NCBI RefSeq assembly: GCF_009818105.1
Contig: NZ_CP046564.1
Location: 744,001 to 808,000, forward strand
Reading direction: 5' to 3'
Source: Bacillus sp. N1-1
GTDB lineage: Bacteria; Bacillota; Bacilli; Bacillales; Guptibacillaceae
DNA length: 64,000 nt
Both the position numbers and the translations under genes were made by a program. Positions 25,631 through 34,853 of this stretch are shown here, piece after piece; position 1 is the stretch's first letter; each line of letters starts with the position of its first letter. Below the pieces are notes generated by a model, which was not told where the DNA came from, did no database searches, and worked only from the letters and a program-made list of their open reading frames with translations.

Positions 25631-27301
25631 ATGAACGTTATGTCGATCAAAGGATTGAAGAAAACTTTTAATGAAAACATATTGTTTCATCATGTAAATA
25701 TCGATATCCATCAAGGTGAGCGCATTGGTATTGTTGGGCCAAACGGTGCTGGCAAAACAACTCTGGCAAGAATGATCGTAAAAGAGATTGATCCAGATGA
25801 AGGGACAATTTCATGTAAAGGAAAAATTGGTTACTTAAAGCAATCGATTGATCAGGAGGGGATGATTGAGAATCATAGAGTGGATGGCGATTCTTTCGAT
25901 TTCAAAAGAGAAAAGGAATTAGGGATTCGTCTACTTAATCTAGAGGCGGAAAATTTAAGCGGTGGCGAAAAGTTAAAACTTGCGCTCACAAACGTTTGGT
26001 CTACGAATCCAGATTTATTGATTCTCGATGAACCGACGAACCATTTAGATGAAAAAGGTGTTAATTGGTTGATTCGGGAGCTTCATTCTTTTCAAGGAGC
26101 GGTTCTTGTTATTTCTCACGATCGTTATTTTCTCGACCAAACCATTAATCGAATCCTTGAAGTTGAAGCGGGTATGATCAATGATTATCAAGGGAACTAT
26201 TCTGCGTATCGAGTTGAAAAGCAAAATAGATATGAAGAACAGCTTCATCACTATTCGGTACAACAAAAAGAAGTTAAGCGAATAGAAGGGCAGCTTGCTG
26301 GATTAACGAACTGGTCAGAAAAAGCACATCGTGACTCAACGAAGCAAGATGGAGCTAAGGAATATTACCGAATGAAGGCGAAGAAAATGGATCGCCAGGT
26401 AAAGTCAAAGCAAAAACGACTTGAGAAGGAGCTACAGAAAAATAAATTAGAACAACCTGATCAGGAGAAAGCGGTTCGATTTCAATTCCAGGGAAACAAT
26501 TCACGTGGAAAACGCGTATTAGAAGCGATGAATGCAGGCAAATGCTATGAGGAACGATGGTTATTTCGTAGAAGTTCTTTCTATATGAAGTATGGGGAAC
26601 GAATTGGGGTTATTGGGGAAAATGGATGTGGGAAAACGACATTGCTACGTACGTTGCTTGGATTGGAACGACCGAGCGAAGGAGAGGTGTGGAAAAGTCC
26701 ATCACTTAAGATTGGCTATCTTTCGCAAGATGTCCATGACCTTCCGGAAGACAAGACTGCTCTTGAAGTTTTAAATGTGGTAACCAAGGAAGAAATCTTT
26801 CAGGCAAAATCGATTTTGGCTTCAATGGGAATGGAAAGAGTGAACGCCACAATTAACCAGCTTAGTCTTGGAGAACGGACAAAACTTAAGCTAACACGTA
26901 TGCTGATGAACAAATATGATCTATTAATCCTTGATGAGCCGACAAATCATTTGGATTTGCCTTCACGAGAGCAGTTGGAATCTACCCTTCAATCCTTTAC
27001 AGGCAGTTTACTTATTGTGTCACATGATGTGTATTTTTTGGAAAAGATGTGTGATCGGTTGTTAGTGTTTGAAGATCAAAGAGTGAAAAGGGTTGAAATG
27101 AACTTATCTGACTTTCGGAGTCGAACGAAAGAAAAAAGCTCTTTTGTTTCTTCAAAAAAAGATGAAGAACAAAAGATGCTTTTAGATAACGAAATTTCTG
27201 CGCTAATAAGTGAGATTAGTTTACTACTTCCTGGTGATGAGAAATTAGCTGAGCTCGATAGTAGACTTAAGGTGTTAGTTGAGAAGAAGAGATTACTTTA
27301 G
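25631..27301 (+). CDS. ABC-F ribosomal protection protein, VmlR-like
   Basis: The 556-residue soluble tandem ATPase has Walker A motifs GPNGAGKTT and GENGCGKTT, a first-domain LSGGE (LSLGE in the second), and two LDEPTNHLD motifs. The inter-domain linker (about residues 200-290) contains LTNWSEKAHRDSTKQDG and KSKQKRLEKEL, which closely follow what I recall of B. subtilis VmlR; this linker reaches the ribosomal peptidyl-transferase centre in resistance ABC-Fs. The likely role is protection against pleuromutilins, lincosamides or streptogramin A. An attenuator-like leader precedes it. ATG 25631 is chosen because GGGGAG precedes it; the frame opens at 25607. Confidence 0.85.
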   Translation: MNVMSIKGLKKTFNENILFHHVNIDIHQGERIGIVGPNGAGKTTLARMIVKEIDPDEGTISCKGKIGYLKQSIDQEGMIENHRVDGDSFDFKREKELGIRLLNLEAENLSGGEKLKLALTNVWSTNPDLLILDEPTNHLDEKGVNWLIRELHSFQGAVLVISHDRYFLDQTINRILEVEAGMINDYQGNYSAYRVEKQNRYEEQLHHYSVQQKEVKRIEGQLAGLTNWSEKAHRDSTKQDGAKEYYRMKAKKMDRQVKSKQKRLEKELQKNKLEQPDQEKAVRFQFQGNNSRGKRVLEAMNAGKCYEERWLFRRSSFYMKYGERIGVIGENGCGKTTLLRTLLGLERPSEGEVWKSPSLKIGYLSQDVHDLPEDKTALEVLNVVTKEEIFQAKSILASMGMERVNATINQLSLGERTKLKLTRMLMNKYDLLILDEPTNHLDLPSREQLESTLQSFTGSLLIVSHDVYFLEKMCDRLLVFEDQRVKRVEMNLSDFRSRTKEKSSFVSSKKDEEQKMLLDNEISALISEISLLLPGDEKLAELDSRLKVLVEKKRLL

Positions 27302-27480
27302 ACGTCTTCTACTGCAAAGAAGCGTTCCACTGAATACAAATCTGCTTTCGGATGATTACGAAGTAAGACATAGCCTTCACGCTGTGCTTCTTCAAAATTA
27401 TCGTACTCATCTTCTGAATGAAAGATGGCTCTCCGTCTTTCGTTATAGAGGGTAATGGAGTAGTATTCTTTAATTTCCAT
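27298..27480 (-). CDS. Small conserved-looking protein, unknown function
   Basis: This 60-residue acidic protein with many aromatic residues (MEIKEYYSITLYNERRRAIF) has AAGGAGAG eight bases before the ATG. Its stop overlaps the tail of the convergent ABC-F gene by four bases. The pattern of alternating charged and hydrophobic residues suggests a small folded beta/alpha domain. I do not recognise a family. Confidence 0.6.
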   Translation of the reverse strand: MEIKEYYSITLYNERRRAIFHSEDEYDNFEEAQREGYVLLRNHPKADLYSVERFFAVEDV

Positions 27481-27602
27481 TTATCTCTCTCCTTTTTCCT
27501 TTGTTTCTACTAGTTTTATGCAAATCTCTTATTGTTTATACTAGACTTATAGAAAAAGTGCGTTTTATTCTCTTTGGTTATACTAAGGAGAGATAGGAGC
27601 TG

Positions 27603-28343
27603 ATGACAATTCAAATTGGCACACTAAGTGAAATCATGCGTCACCCTGTGAAATCAATGACAGGTGAAGCCGTTACAGAGACCATGGTCATGAACTACGG
27701 ACTTTATGGTGATCGAAGTCATGTCATTTTAGATGAGAAGCAATCGTTTTTAACGATTACACAGTTTCCATCACTAGTGCTCTATCAAGCATCGTTCAGT
27801 GCACATGAATCACTAGACGCTTATCCTGAGCCTGCGATTGTGACACCAGAGGGAGAAACATTTAAATGGTCGAACTCAACCTGGCTAACAGAACTTGAAG
27901 AGAAAACTTCGAAGCAGTTAACAAAAAAAGTTTACCATCCTGAACATGTTCCCATCGGACCGATTGAGGAGGAACATCTTTTAATCATAACGGACGCTTC
28001 TCTTCAGGCATTATCAGAATCATGGGGAAAACAAACCGACGAACGGCGATTTCGACCAAACTTGAAACTTGATTTAATGGAGAAAATCCCATTTGTCGAA
28101 CAAACGTGGAAAGGGAAGGTTTTAAGAATAGGGGAAGAGGTACTTATTGAGTTCGTAAAGCCCTGTGAACGGTGTATGATTATCACGGTTGATCCTAAAA
28201 CAGGAGTGAAACAGCCTGACTTATTGAAAAAGGTTGCAAAAGAACACGAGAATTTTTTTGGAATGTATGCCCGGGTGATTCGAACAGGAAAAATAAGTAC
28301 GAGTGATGAAGTGTGGCTCCTAGATAAAGGAGAAAAGGGATAA
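27603..28343 (+). CDS. MOSC domain protein
   Basis: The 246-residue protein has an N-terminal MOSC beta-barrel part (about residues 5-100; IMRHPVKSMTGEAV, LYGDRSHVI) and the MOSC core with VKPCERCMIITVDPKTG (about 185-205). MOSC proteins bind the molybdenum cofactor and transfer sulfur or reduce N-hydroxylated bases, as in YiiM/YcbX and mARC. The conserved Cys of the PCERC motif would ligate molybdenum. No molybdenum cofactor genes are adjacent. AAGGAG and a second GGAG precede the ATG. Confidence 0.85.
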   Translation: MTIQIGTLSEIMRHPVKSMTGEAVTETMVMNYGLYGDRSHVILDEKQSFLTITQFPSLVLYQASFSAHESLDAYPEPAIVTPEGETFKWSNSTWLTELEEKTSKQLTKKVYHPEHVPIGPIEEEHLLIITDASLQALSESWGKQTDERRFRPNLKLDLMEKIPFVEQTWKGKVLRIGEEVLIEFVKPCERCMIITVDPKTGVKQPDLLKKVAKEHENFFGMYARVIRTGKISTSDEVWLLDKGEKG

Positions 28344-28418
28344 GGGAAATATTCCCACAAACAATTTTTGGTTTTTACGTTAGAGATAATGCTGAGCAGG
28401 GTACAAGCAAGGATGGAG

Positions 28419-28490
28419 CCCCGTCTTTGGATGGGATGCTTCGATTTCCACACAGGAGGGGTCCCATCCACGGGGTGGGGTCCCATTTTT
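28419..28490 (+). other. Structured G/C-rich element between the MOSC gene and pepF
   Basis: TGGATGGGA (28428-28436) pairs perfectly with TCCCATCCA (28462-28470), extended outward by CCCCG (28419-28423) with CGGGG (28471-28475). GGGGTCCCAT occurs twice (28458-28467 and 28477-28486), and the second copy is followed by TTTTTG. ATGGGA can therefore pair with either copy, giving two exclusive folds, one of which looks like a terminator. No known riboswitch was recognised. Confidence 0.45.
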
Positions 28491-28613
28491 GTGTTTTGAT
28501 TTTATACTTATCAAAAATCGGTCGTCCTTTGTGAATGATCACGAGGCATGGGCTGTCTGAAATTCTGTGGTAAACTATGGAATGGTACATAAAGCATCTT
28601 AAGGGGGAAGCTG

Positions 28614-30308
28614 ATGAGTACGTTTTACGTTGAAAAGTATGATTTTACACATCCATCTAAACTTGAAGAGGAGTTTAAATCTCTTCTCGATCAGCCACTT
28701 CATTCTGCTGATGAATTAGAGAAGTGGGTCTTGCGTATTTCTGAATTAATGGATGGCGTGGCAGAAGGGCTTGCTGGCCATTATATTGATTTCCAGTGCC
28801 ACAGTAACAGTGAAGAAGCAAAAAAAGCGATTGAACACGATCAAGAATACATTGAACCGATGATAAAGCGATATGAAGGTGAATTTGATAAGAAGTTTCA
28901 GAGCTCACCCCATAGACTGGAGTTAAACCAGGACTATTACAAGCAATTTCTGCTTCGAAAAGAAAATGCGATGTCACTTTTCAATGAAGATAATATTGAT
29001 TTAGAAGTTGAAGAAGATCGAATCGTAAACCGTTATTTTGAACAGACAGGTTCTCTTTCGTTTAACTGGAACGGGGAAGAGAAAACGTTAAGCGAAATGT
29101 TTCTTATGATGCAAGATGGAGATCGCTCCATTCGAAAAAGCGCAATGGAAAAAATCTTTCAAACGTTATTAACGAAAAAGGAAGATTTACAAGGAATTAT
29201 GGATGAGCTGATTCAGCTTCGCCAGAAAAAAGCAGAAAATGTGAACCTCGATAATTACAGAGATTATATGTTTAAGAAATACGAGCGTTTTGATTATACA
29301 CCAGAAGATTGTAAGGCTCTTGCAGAAGCTGTGCGAAAGCATGTTGTGCCTTTAAAGGAAAAGTTGCAGAAAAAACACCAGGTAGAGCTTGGTATTGAGA
29401 CATATAAACCGTGGGATACGAGAGCTGTTCCAAAAGATAAGCTGCCGCTTCGTCCTTTTAATAAAATCGACGAGCTGATTAAGGGAACTTCTGCTATTTT
29501 TGATCAGCTATCTCCACGCTTCTCTTATCTTTTAAACGAGATGAATGAGAAGGGAGCCCTTGATCTTGAAAGCCGTAAAGGAAAGGCTCAAGGCGGTTTT
29601 TGTGAGTATTTACCAATTTCAGAGCTTTCGTTTATTTTTATGAACAGTACAAAGTCACAGGATGACTTTATTACGCTTCTTCATGAGATGGGTCACTGCA
29701 TTCATAATGATTTTAAGCGAAATCAGATGCTATCCGCTTATCAAGAGACGCCGATGGAGTCTGCTGAACTTGCAAGTATGACAATGGAACTTCTTACAAT
29801 GGACTATTGGAATCTTATGTATACGGATGAAAAAGAACTACTCAGAGCTAAAAAAGATCAGCTTGAAGGCTTGATTCTCTTTCTACCAAATGGGATCGTG
29901 GTGGATCAGTTCCAACACTGGATGTATGAGAACCCGAATCATACGAGCAAAGAACGAAGTGAAAAATACATGGAGCTATCACGCACGTATGATTCCTCCT
30001 ATGTGGATTGGACAGGACAAGAAGAATGGATTCAAAATAATTGGCAGTTAATCCTTCATATTTTTGAAGTGCCTTTCTATTATATTGAATATGTGATCGC
30101 CCAACTTGGTGCCATTCAGATGTATCGTCAGTATCGTGAAAATCCTGAGCAGGCACTTGAGAATTACAACCGTGCTCTATCACTTGGAAGCTCTGTTTCA
30201 TTAACTGAAGTATATGCAGCAGCTGGGATCCACTTTGACTTCTCTGAAACAATGATCAAAGGATTAATGGATTTCATTTCGATTGAGCTCGATTCTTTAG
30301 CTGAATAA
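28614..30308 (+). CDS. pepF: M3-family oligoendopeptidase F
   Basis: This 564-residue cytosolic zinc metallopeptidase carries the HExxH motif as His357-Glu358-xx-His361 (LLHEMGHCIHNDF), with the third zinc ligand Glu expected about 25 residues later in ETPMESAELAS. It matches the M3B oligoendopeptidase branch in length and in the GGFCEYLPI segment before the active site. It degrades short peptides. AAGGGGGAAG precedes the ATG. The gene stands alone with a strong terminator. Confidence 0.92.
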   Translation: MSTFYVEKYDFTHPSKLEEEFKSLLDQPLHSADELEKWVLRISELMDGVAEGLAGHYIDFQCHSNSEEAKKAIEHDQEYIEPMIKRYEGEFDKKFQSSPHRLELNQDYYKQFLLRKENAMSLFNEDNIDLEVEEDRIVNRYFEQTGSLSFNWNGEEKTLSEMFLMMQDGDRSIRKSAMEKIFQTLLTKKEDLQGIMDELIQLRQKKAENVNLDNYRDYMFKKYERFDYTPEDCKALAEAVRKHVVPLKEKLQKKHQVELGIETYKPWDTRAVPKDKLPLRPFNKIDELIKGTSAIFDQLSPRFSYLLNEMNEKGALDLESRKGKAQGGFCEYLPISELSFIFMNSTKSQDDFITLLHEMGHCIHNDFKRNQMLSAYQETPMESAELASMTMELLTMDYWNLMYTDEKELLRAKKDQLEGLILFLPNGIVVDQFQHWMYENPNHTSKERSEKYMELSRTYDSSYVDWTGQEEWIQNNWQLILHIFEVPFYYIEYVIAQLGAIQMYRQYRENPEQALENYNRALSLGSSVSLTEVYAAAGIHFDFSETMIKGLMDFISIELDSLAE

Positions 30309-30313
30309 AGAGG

Positions 30314-30350
30314 AAAGCCTCTCTCCCAAAATAATCGGAGAGAGGCTTTT
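30314..30350 (+). terminator. Terminator of pepF
   Basis: A 13-bp perfect stem (AAAGCCTCTCTCC with its complement) followed by TTTTT. Confidence 0.88.
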
Positions 30351-30384
30351 TGATGACTATACCAGATTGAAATGACGCGATCTA

Positions 30385-30666
30385 CTAATTGTCATTAATT
30401 GTCCATACCTTACAGCTTGGGCACTGAATGATTTCAAATCGATCTTTTTTAAGTTCATCCATCCACTCTTCCCAGGAGTCATGCTCTGGTGACATTTCAA
30501 GCGTTTTAACTGTCTGCAACTCGTCTCCATCGCTATTTGTACAGGTACATTCTACGATCGCGAGGTTAGAATCTTGATAGTCATGTTCTTTTGTATTTTC
30601 AACGGACCAGTTAATTAATCTCTGGTCCGTTGGACGGCGCTCTTTATAATGGGTACGGGTTAACAT
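30385..30666 (-). CDS. Small acidic protein with possible zinc-binding cysteines, unknown function
   Basis: The 93-residue protein contains CTC near its middle (VECTCTNSDG) and CPSC near its end (IIQCPSCKVW), together resembling a two-part zinc site. AAAAAGGAGTG lies at normal spacing before the ATG. I do not recognise a family. It is a lone gene between pepF and a divergent gene of unknown function. Confidence 0.6.
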   Translation of the reverse strand: MLTRTHYKERRPTDQRLINWSVENTKEHDYQDSNLAIVECTCTNSDGDELQTVKTLEMSPEHDSWEEWMDELKKDRFEIIQCPSCKVWTINDN

Positions 30667-30825
30667 TAAATCACTCCTTTTTGTGAAAGATCAGGTTCTT
30701 TACCTCTTTAGCGAAATAGCCTATGATGGAAGTAACATTTTTCACTATTCTGCATGTTCGAATTTGACATGGAGCATCCTTTTCCTAGTCCGTTAAAATT
30801 TATATTCATTTAAGGAGGGATACAC

Positions 30826-31488
30826 TTGTCGGAAAAAGAGCTTTACAATGCAGTCGTTCTCTCGGAGTCGCTATATTTTAGCGAAATCTTTCAAAAGGTG
30901 CTCGCTCAGCACAACATTGTTCAAGAAGAGCATACTAGACTGACAGATTATACGTATAAGAGCACGTTTCGAAAAGGGGAGTCCGTGCTTACCTCTTACT
31001 ATTTTGCCAACTATGAAGTGATGTTTGTTCAGGCAAGTGAACTCTATTCCTTATTTGTCATTGCGCTGGAATCTGTGATTGAAGGCATTACTGGAATGGA
31101 GATTTATTTGGAAGAATCCCAGCAAGACAGCAGCCTCATTCGAATGGAAAACCGTATCGTAAATGAAAAAGGAAAATGTGAAAAGTTCCCCTATATGCAA
31201 CTCTATGGACAGGAACTATGGCATTCTCCCGCGTTTTTGTTAGCGAATCGGGAAGGATTGCTTCAGCTTCGCGAAGCAATTGATGTCGCTCTGCAAAACG
31301 GTGAGTATCGACACGTGACAAGTTCTTCAGAAGGTGATGGATATGATCTCTTGATTAAAAGAATCGAAGAAGATGTCGAATGGTCTCGTGTGGAGACACC
31401 ATATACGGGACTTTCTAATAAAGAAGAAGGCACGATAAAACCTTCCGATCTATTTAGTCAGTATCGAACCATTCTTGAAGAAGAATAG
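30826..31488 (+). CDS. Protein of unknown function, 220 residues
   Basis: This soluble acidic protein has no signal peptide or membrane segment. The start is TTG with AAGGAGGG at good spacing. Its N-terminal half reads as a mixed alpha/beta domain, and a segment GQELWHSPAFLLANREGLLQLREAIDVAL near residues 128-157 has the look of an amphipathic helix pair. No family or catalytic motif was recognised. It is followed by a terminator and is probably monocistronic. Confidence 0.65.
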   Translation: MSEKELYNAVVLSESLYFSEIFQKVLAQHNIVQEEHTRLTDYTYKSTFRKGESVLTSYYFANYEVMFVQASELYSLFVIALESVIEGITGMEIYLEESQQDSSLIRMENRIVNEKGKCEKFPYMQLYGQELWHSPAFLLANREGLLQLREAIDVALQNGEYRHVTSSSEGDGYDLLIKRIEEDVEWSRVETPYTGLSNKEEGTIKPSDLFSQYRTILEEE

Positions 31489-31498
31489 TTGTTCCTAA

Positions 31499-31536
31499 CG
31501 CAGAGCACTCTTGCCCCGGGTGCTTCTGCGCTTTTT
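31499..31536 (+). terminator. Terminator after the 220-residue protein gene
   Basis: CGCAGAGCAC pairs with GTGCTTCTGCG (one bulged T) and is followed by CTTTTTG. Confidence 0.75.
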
Positions 31537-31709
31537 GTCCAGTTCATTTTGCGCTCTTCCTCCTTTACTAACTACTCCTACTCAATCCTTCTCTTAATGA
31601 TGTTACCCGCTTTTACAAAAAAAATTCCTCAAAGGATCATAGGCTCGTATAAGAGAATGGTATATACTGTCATCATAGTACAAAGTTGATCTTCATAGAG
31701 GGGGATAAA

Positions 31710-32198
31710 ATGACAAAAATCAATGCAACATTACTATCCATGGTTATCTTACATAATGAAGAAACGGACGAGGTTTTATTGTTAAATCGCCCTCCTGAAG
31801 CTGGGTTTCCCGGCTATATTGGACCAGGAGGTAAAATCGAGCTTACAGAAAGCTTTACTGAAGGAGCGGTGAGAGAACTTTATGAAGAAACAGGTTTCAT
31901 TGTTCATCCAGCTGATCTTATTTTTAAAGGAATCGATGAATTTATCATTCCAGAAGAGAACTACCGCTATATTGTTTTCAATTATGTCGCCCGTTCGTTC
32001 TCAGGCGCTCCTCATGAAAGCCCTCCTGAAGGGAAATTGCATTGGGTAAAGAGAAGCGCTGCTACCGAACTTCCAATGCAAAATTGGTTTCAGGAAAGAT
32101 TTCCGAAGTTCTTTGAAGAGGGGACTTTTGAGGTTTCAATTGAATACGAGACGCGTTGTGAAACCCCAATAAAACAAACGAGAAGAACGCTTGGATAA
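31710..32198 (+). CDS. Nudix hydrolase
   Basis: The 162-residue protein has a complete Nudix box (GGKIELTESFTEGAVRELYEETGF read as G-x5-E-x7-REUxEExGU). It is preceded by NRPPEAGFPGYIGPGG, typical of 8-oxo-dGTP/MutT-like members. Its substrate is a nucleoside diphosphate linked to another group; I cannot specify it. ATG 31710 with AGAGGGGGAT is chosen over an earlier in-frame ATG. The next gene starts 12 bases later, so the two are likely co-transcribed. Confidence 0.88.
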   Translation: MTKINATLLSMVILHNEETDEVLLLNRPPEAGFPGYIGPGGKIELTESFTEGAVRELYEETGFIVHPADLIFKGIDEFIIPEENYRYIVFNYVARSFSGAPHESPPEGKLHWVKRSAATELPMQNWFQERFPKFFEEGTFEVSIEYETRCETPIKQTRRTLG

Positions 32199-32210
32199 GG
32201 AGGAAAACAA

Positions 32211-32615
32211 TTGATTCAAAGAAATGATAATGCACGAGAGTTTATTCAACAGAAAGTCGTTGAATATAACGGAGAAAGCCTTTCTGAAAGTGTAAAATCT
32301 CCTCTTGAAAAAGTAGCCTATGTAATAGAAGAGGGTGAAGTGATTGGCGGAATCTCTGGTACACTGTTCTGGCAACACCTTCATATTGATTTCTTATGGG
32401 TAGAAGAAAAAATGAGAGGATTTGGTCACGGTAGGAAACTACTTCAACAAATTGAAAGCCTAGCAGAAGAAAAGGGCTGCAGACTGATTTTACTTGATTC
32501 TTTTAGTTTTCAGGCACCAGGTTTTTATTTAAAAGAAGGATACGAAATTTGCGGGAAAGTTGAAAATCATCCTGAAGGACATACCCAGTACTTTTTACAA
32601 AAAAGACTTCGGTGA
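32211..32615 (+). CDS. GNAT-family N-acetyltransferase
   Basis: The 134-residue protein shows the acetyl-CoA loop MRGFGHGRKLLQQIE and the downstream LLDSFSFQAPGFYLKEGYE pattern of GNAT enzymes. The TTG start has GGAGG at proper spacing. It is probably in an operon with the Nudix gene. The acceptor is unknown. Confidence 0.82.
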   Translation: MIQRNDNAREFIQQKVVEYNGESLSESVKSPLEKVAYVIEEGEVIGGISGTLFWQHLHIDFLWVEEKMRGFGHGRKLLQQIESLAEEKGCRLILLDSFSFQAPGFYLKEGYEICGKVENHPEGHTQYFLQKRLR

Positions 32616-32641
32616 GTACAGACGGATTAAGAAGTGAACGC

Positions 32642-33232
32642 TTAGCGGCGCCTTTTCAAAAGGAGAAGGCAGCAATAGCTTACGAGAAAGAATCCTGCAC
32701 CGATGCTGACAGGAAGCGTATAGGTTCTTGCAACAGAATGGATATGTATCCAATTTTCACCGAGTTGCAAGCCCATATAGATAAAAAGAACGGACCAGGG
32801 AATCATGGCTAAAATCGTATAAATCGAGAATCGCATTAGTGACATTTTGGCAATACCTGCAGGAATCGAGATCGCGTGGCGAACGACGGGAATAAATCGG
32901 GCTGTAAAAATGACACCGACGCCATTCCGTTCAAACCAGGTTTCGGCGAGCGTAAGGTGTTTTTGAGAAATGAAGAGAAACTTACCGTAGCGCTCTAAGA
33001 ATGACCGCCCACCATAGCGCCCGATCCAGTACAAAAAAAGTTGTGCGATTGTACCACCAATCGTTCCTGCTATAACGGCACCGATGAAGTGAATGGTTCC
33101 TTCAGAAACCATATACCCACCATACGCAAGCACAAGCTCACTCGGAATAATTTCGATCATAAGTGCTAGCGCTATTCCAAGATAACCAAGCTGGAGTAGC
33201 CAGTCTAAACATTGATAAATAAACGCTGCCAT
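32642..33232 (-). CDS. DedA-family membrane protein
   Basis: The 196-residue membrane protein shows the DedA/VTT pattern: EIIPSELVLAYGGYMV, a GGTIAQLFLYWIGRYGG re-entrant region, and ARFIPVVRHAISIPAGIAKM with the conserved Arg residues. DedA proteins move phospholipids or undecaprenyl phosphate between membrane leaflets (UptA is a B. subtilis example). ATG 33232 is better spaced from AAAGGAG than the in-frame TTG at 33238. A DUF368 protein, the other undecaprenyl-phosphate translocase type, is encoded at 43.7 kb. Confidence 0.88.
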   Translation of the reverse strand: MAAFIYQCLDWLLQLGYLGIALALMIEIIPSELVLAYGGYMVSEGTIHFIGAVIAGTIGGTIAQLFLYWIGRYGGRSFLERYGKFLFISQKHLTLAETWFERNGVGVIFTARFIPVVRHAISIPAGIAKMSLMRFSIYTILAMIPWSVLFIYMGLQLGENWIHIHSVARTYTLPVSIGAGFFLVSYCCLLLLKRRR

Positions 33233-33428
33233 ACCCAAAAACTCCTTTCATGGACAAACTGTTCACCTTAAGCTTATTTTTTATTGTGAGAAGTTAGACC
33301 TGAAAACCACTTACCGTCGTATAATAAAGTTTGGTTCCGAATAGATATAGAACCCGGAATGTAAGCACTCCGGGTAAAGTTCGTTCTTATGAAAGAATGA
33401 CAATCGATTAGAGAGGTGAAAGGTAAGG

Positions 33429-34217
33429 ATGTTAACATCCATGAAGAAATTTCTAGCGACATTAGATCAGCCAATGCAAGCGAAAACGGGGAAAGAAAAA
33501 GCTTTAACCGTCCTTTCCATTATTGGATTTATCTTATTATTATATCTTGTAGCTTTCTCTCCGTTTATGTTCAGACTATTTATCACTTGTCTTAGCGTTG
33601 GCGTATCGTTATATGTGATAAAAAAAATTCATGATTTTGATCGAGTGCTAAAAGTTGAAAAAGCAGAACAGCCTGCTCCTTCATCTAACGAGGCTAATCA
33701 GCTTTCGTTTTCTCTTGAGCAGCCAGAGGTGGAGGCAGAATCCATCGAGGAAGCAGAAAAGGAACGTGAGCTTGAACAGATCAATAGTGATAAAACGATG
33801 CTTTTTGAAGAACTTTTGTCAAAAGCAGACCTGGATGAGATCGAGAAAGAATCGTACCGAAATCGCATGCAGCAAAAGGAATCAGAAAGTAACCGCATTA
33901 AGCAAGAAGTGCTACTCTTCAAAGATAAAATCCAAAAAGCTGTCATTGATAAGAAGGGTCTTTTCATTAAGGAAACGCCCGATATGAAAATGGTCGCTGA
34001 ATTGATTGGTGTAGAGTCAGTTGAAACGAGTTCTTTTGTAGAGTTAAATAAAGAGCTTCGTCTTATTTATAACGACATCCCAGAAGCGAAGCGAACGATT
34101 CTAATCGAATATGAAATGGTTAACGAAGACTTCGAGTTAACACGATTAGGATATAAAGAGCTCATGAAAGAAGTAAGAAAGCTCGAAAAGAAGACGAGAC
34201 AAGTAGTGGAACAGTAA
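33429..34217 (+). CDS. Membrane-anchored coiled-coil protein, unknown function
   Basis: The 262-residue protein has two adjacent membrane segments (about residues 27-45 and 48-64), then an acidic low-complexity stretch (about 75-115) and long charged helices (about 115-262) likely to form coiled coils in the cytoplasm. No catalytic motif is visible and I do not recognise a family. GAGAGGTG precedes the ATG. A perfect palindromic terminator follows. A role as a scaffold or sensor at the membrane is only a guess. Confidence 0.65.
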   Translation: MLTSMKKFLATLDQPMQAKTGKEKALTVLSIIGFILLLYLVAFSPFMFRLFITCLSVGVSLYVIKKIHDFDRVLKVEKAEQPAPSSNEANQLSFSLEQPEVEAESIEEAEKERELEQINSDKTMLFEELLSKADLDEIEKESYRNRMQQKESESNRIKQEVLLFKDKIQKAVIDKKGLFIKETPDMKMVAELIGVESVETSSFVELNKELRLIYNDIPEAKRTILIEYEMVNEDFELTRLGYKELMKEVRKLEKKTRQVVEQ

Positions 34218-34219
34218 GC

Positions 34220-34252
34220 AAAAACGTGTATGAGCGCTCATACACGTTTTTC
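34220..34252 (+). terminator. Palindromic terminator
   Basis: A 32-bp perfect palindrome (arms of 16, AAAAACGTGTATGAGC with its complement) with T-rich 3' end follows the coiled-coil protein gene. Confidence 0.85.
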
Positions 34253-34305
34253 TTATGATAAGCTTTAGAAGATGAATGGATTTTACAAGAAATGAGGAAA
34301 TGCAT

Positions 34306-34812
34306 ATGTACATTAGACAAATAAGTCCTGATGATGCGGCAGCGTTTGTAGATCTGTTGCGAGAAGTTGAACAGGATGCGTCGTTTATGCTATTTGAGCG
34401 TGGCGAAAGAAAGACGACGGTAGAGGAACAGCGGGAGCGCATTGAAAAAATGGAGCGAGACCGTCATTCGAGAATTTTTGTAGCTGAACGTTCTGGTGAA
34501 TTAATTGGTTACTTAATCGCGATTGGTGGACAGGCGAAGCGAAACAACCATTCGGTTTACCTGGTGATTGGAATCCGAAAAGAGGATCAGGGGCAGGGCG
34601 TTGGTTCCGCTTTATTTATCGAACTAGAAAAATGGGCGAATGATCATCACATTCATCGTCTCGAACTCAATGTGGTGACGCGAAATGAAGCCGGCTTAGC
34701 TCTTTATCGAAAAGCTGGATTTGAAGTAGAGGGATTGAAGCGTCATTCATTGGTCATTGATGATGAGTTTGTTGATGAATATTATATGTCAAAGCTATTA
34801 GCTCATAATTAA
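34306..34812 (+). CDS. GNAT-family N-acetyltransferase
   Basis: The 168-residue protein shows GNAT motif A IGIRKEDQGQGVGSALF (R/Q-x-x-G-x-G/A loop) and motif B NEAGLALYRKAGFEVEG. It resembles ribosomal-protein or spermine-type acetyltransferases with YxKAGF endings. ATG 34306 is spaced six bases from TGAGGAA, better than ATG 34300 or 34276. The acceptor is not known. Confidence 0.85.
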   Translation: MYIRQISPDDAAAFVDLLREVEQDASFMLFERGERKTTVEEQRERIEKMERDRHSRIFVAERSGELIGYLIAIGGQAKRNNHSVYLVIGIRKEDQGQGVGSALFIELEKWANDHHIHRLELNVVTRNEAGLALYRKAGFEVEGLKRHSLVIDDEFVDEYYMSKLLAHN

Positions 34813-34853
34813 ATCGTTCTTCATCCATACTACAAATGGAAGGAGGCGATGAT

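Noticed and set aside
33655..33987. 110-codon frame inside the coiled-coil protein gene
   Set aside because: A same-strand shadow of a well-supported gene with no ribosome binding site and a basic, unnatural composition.
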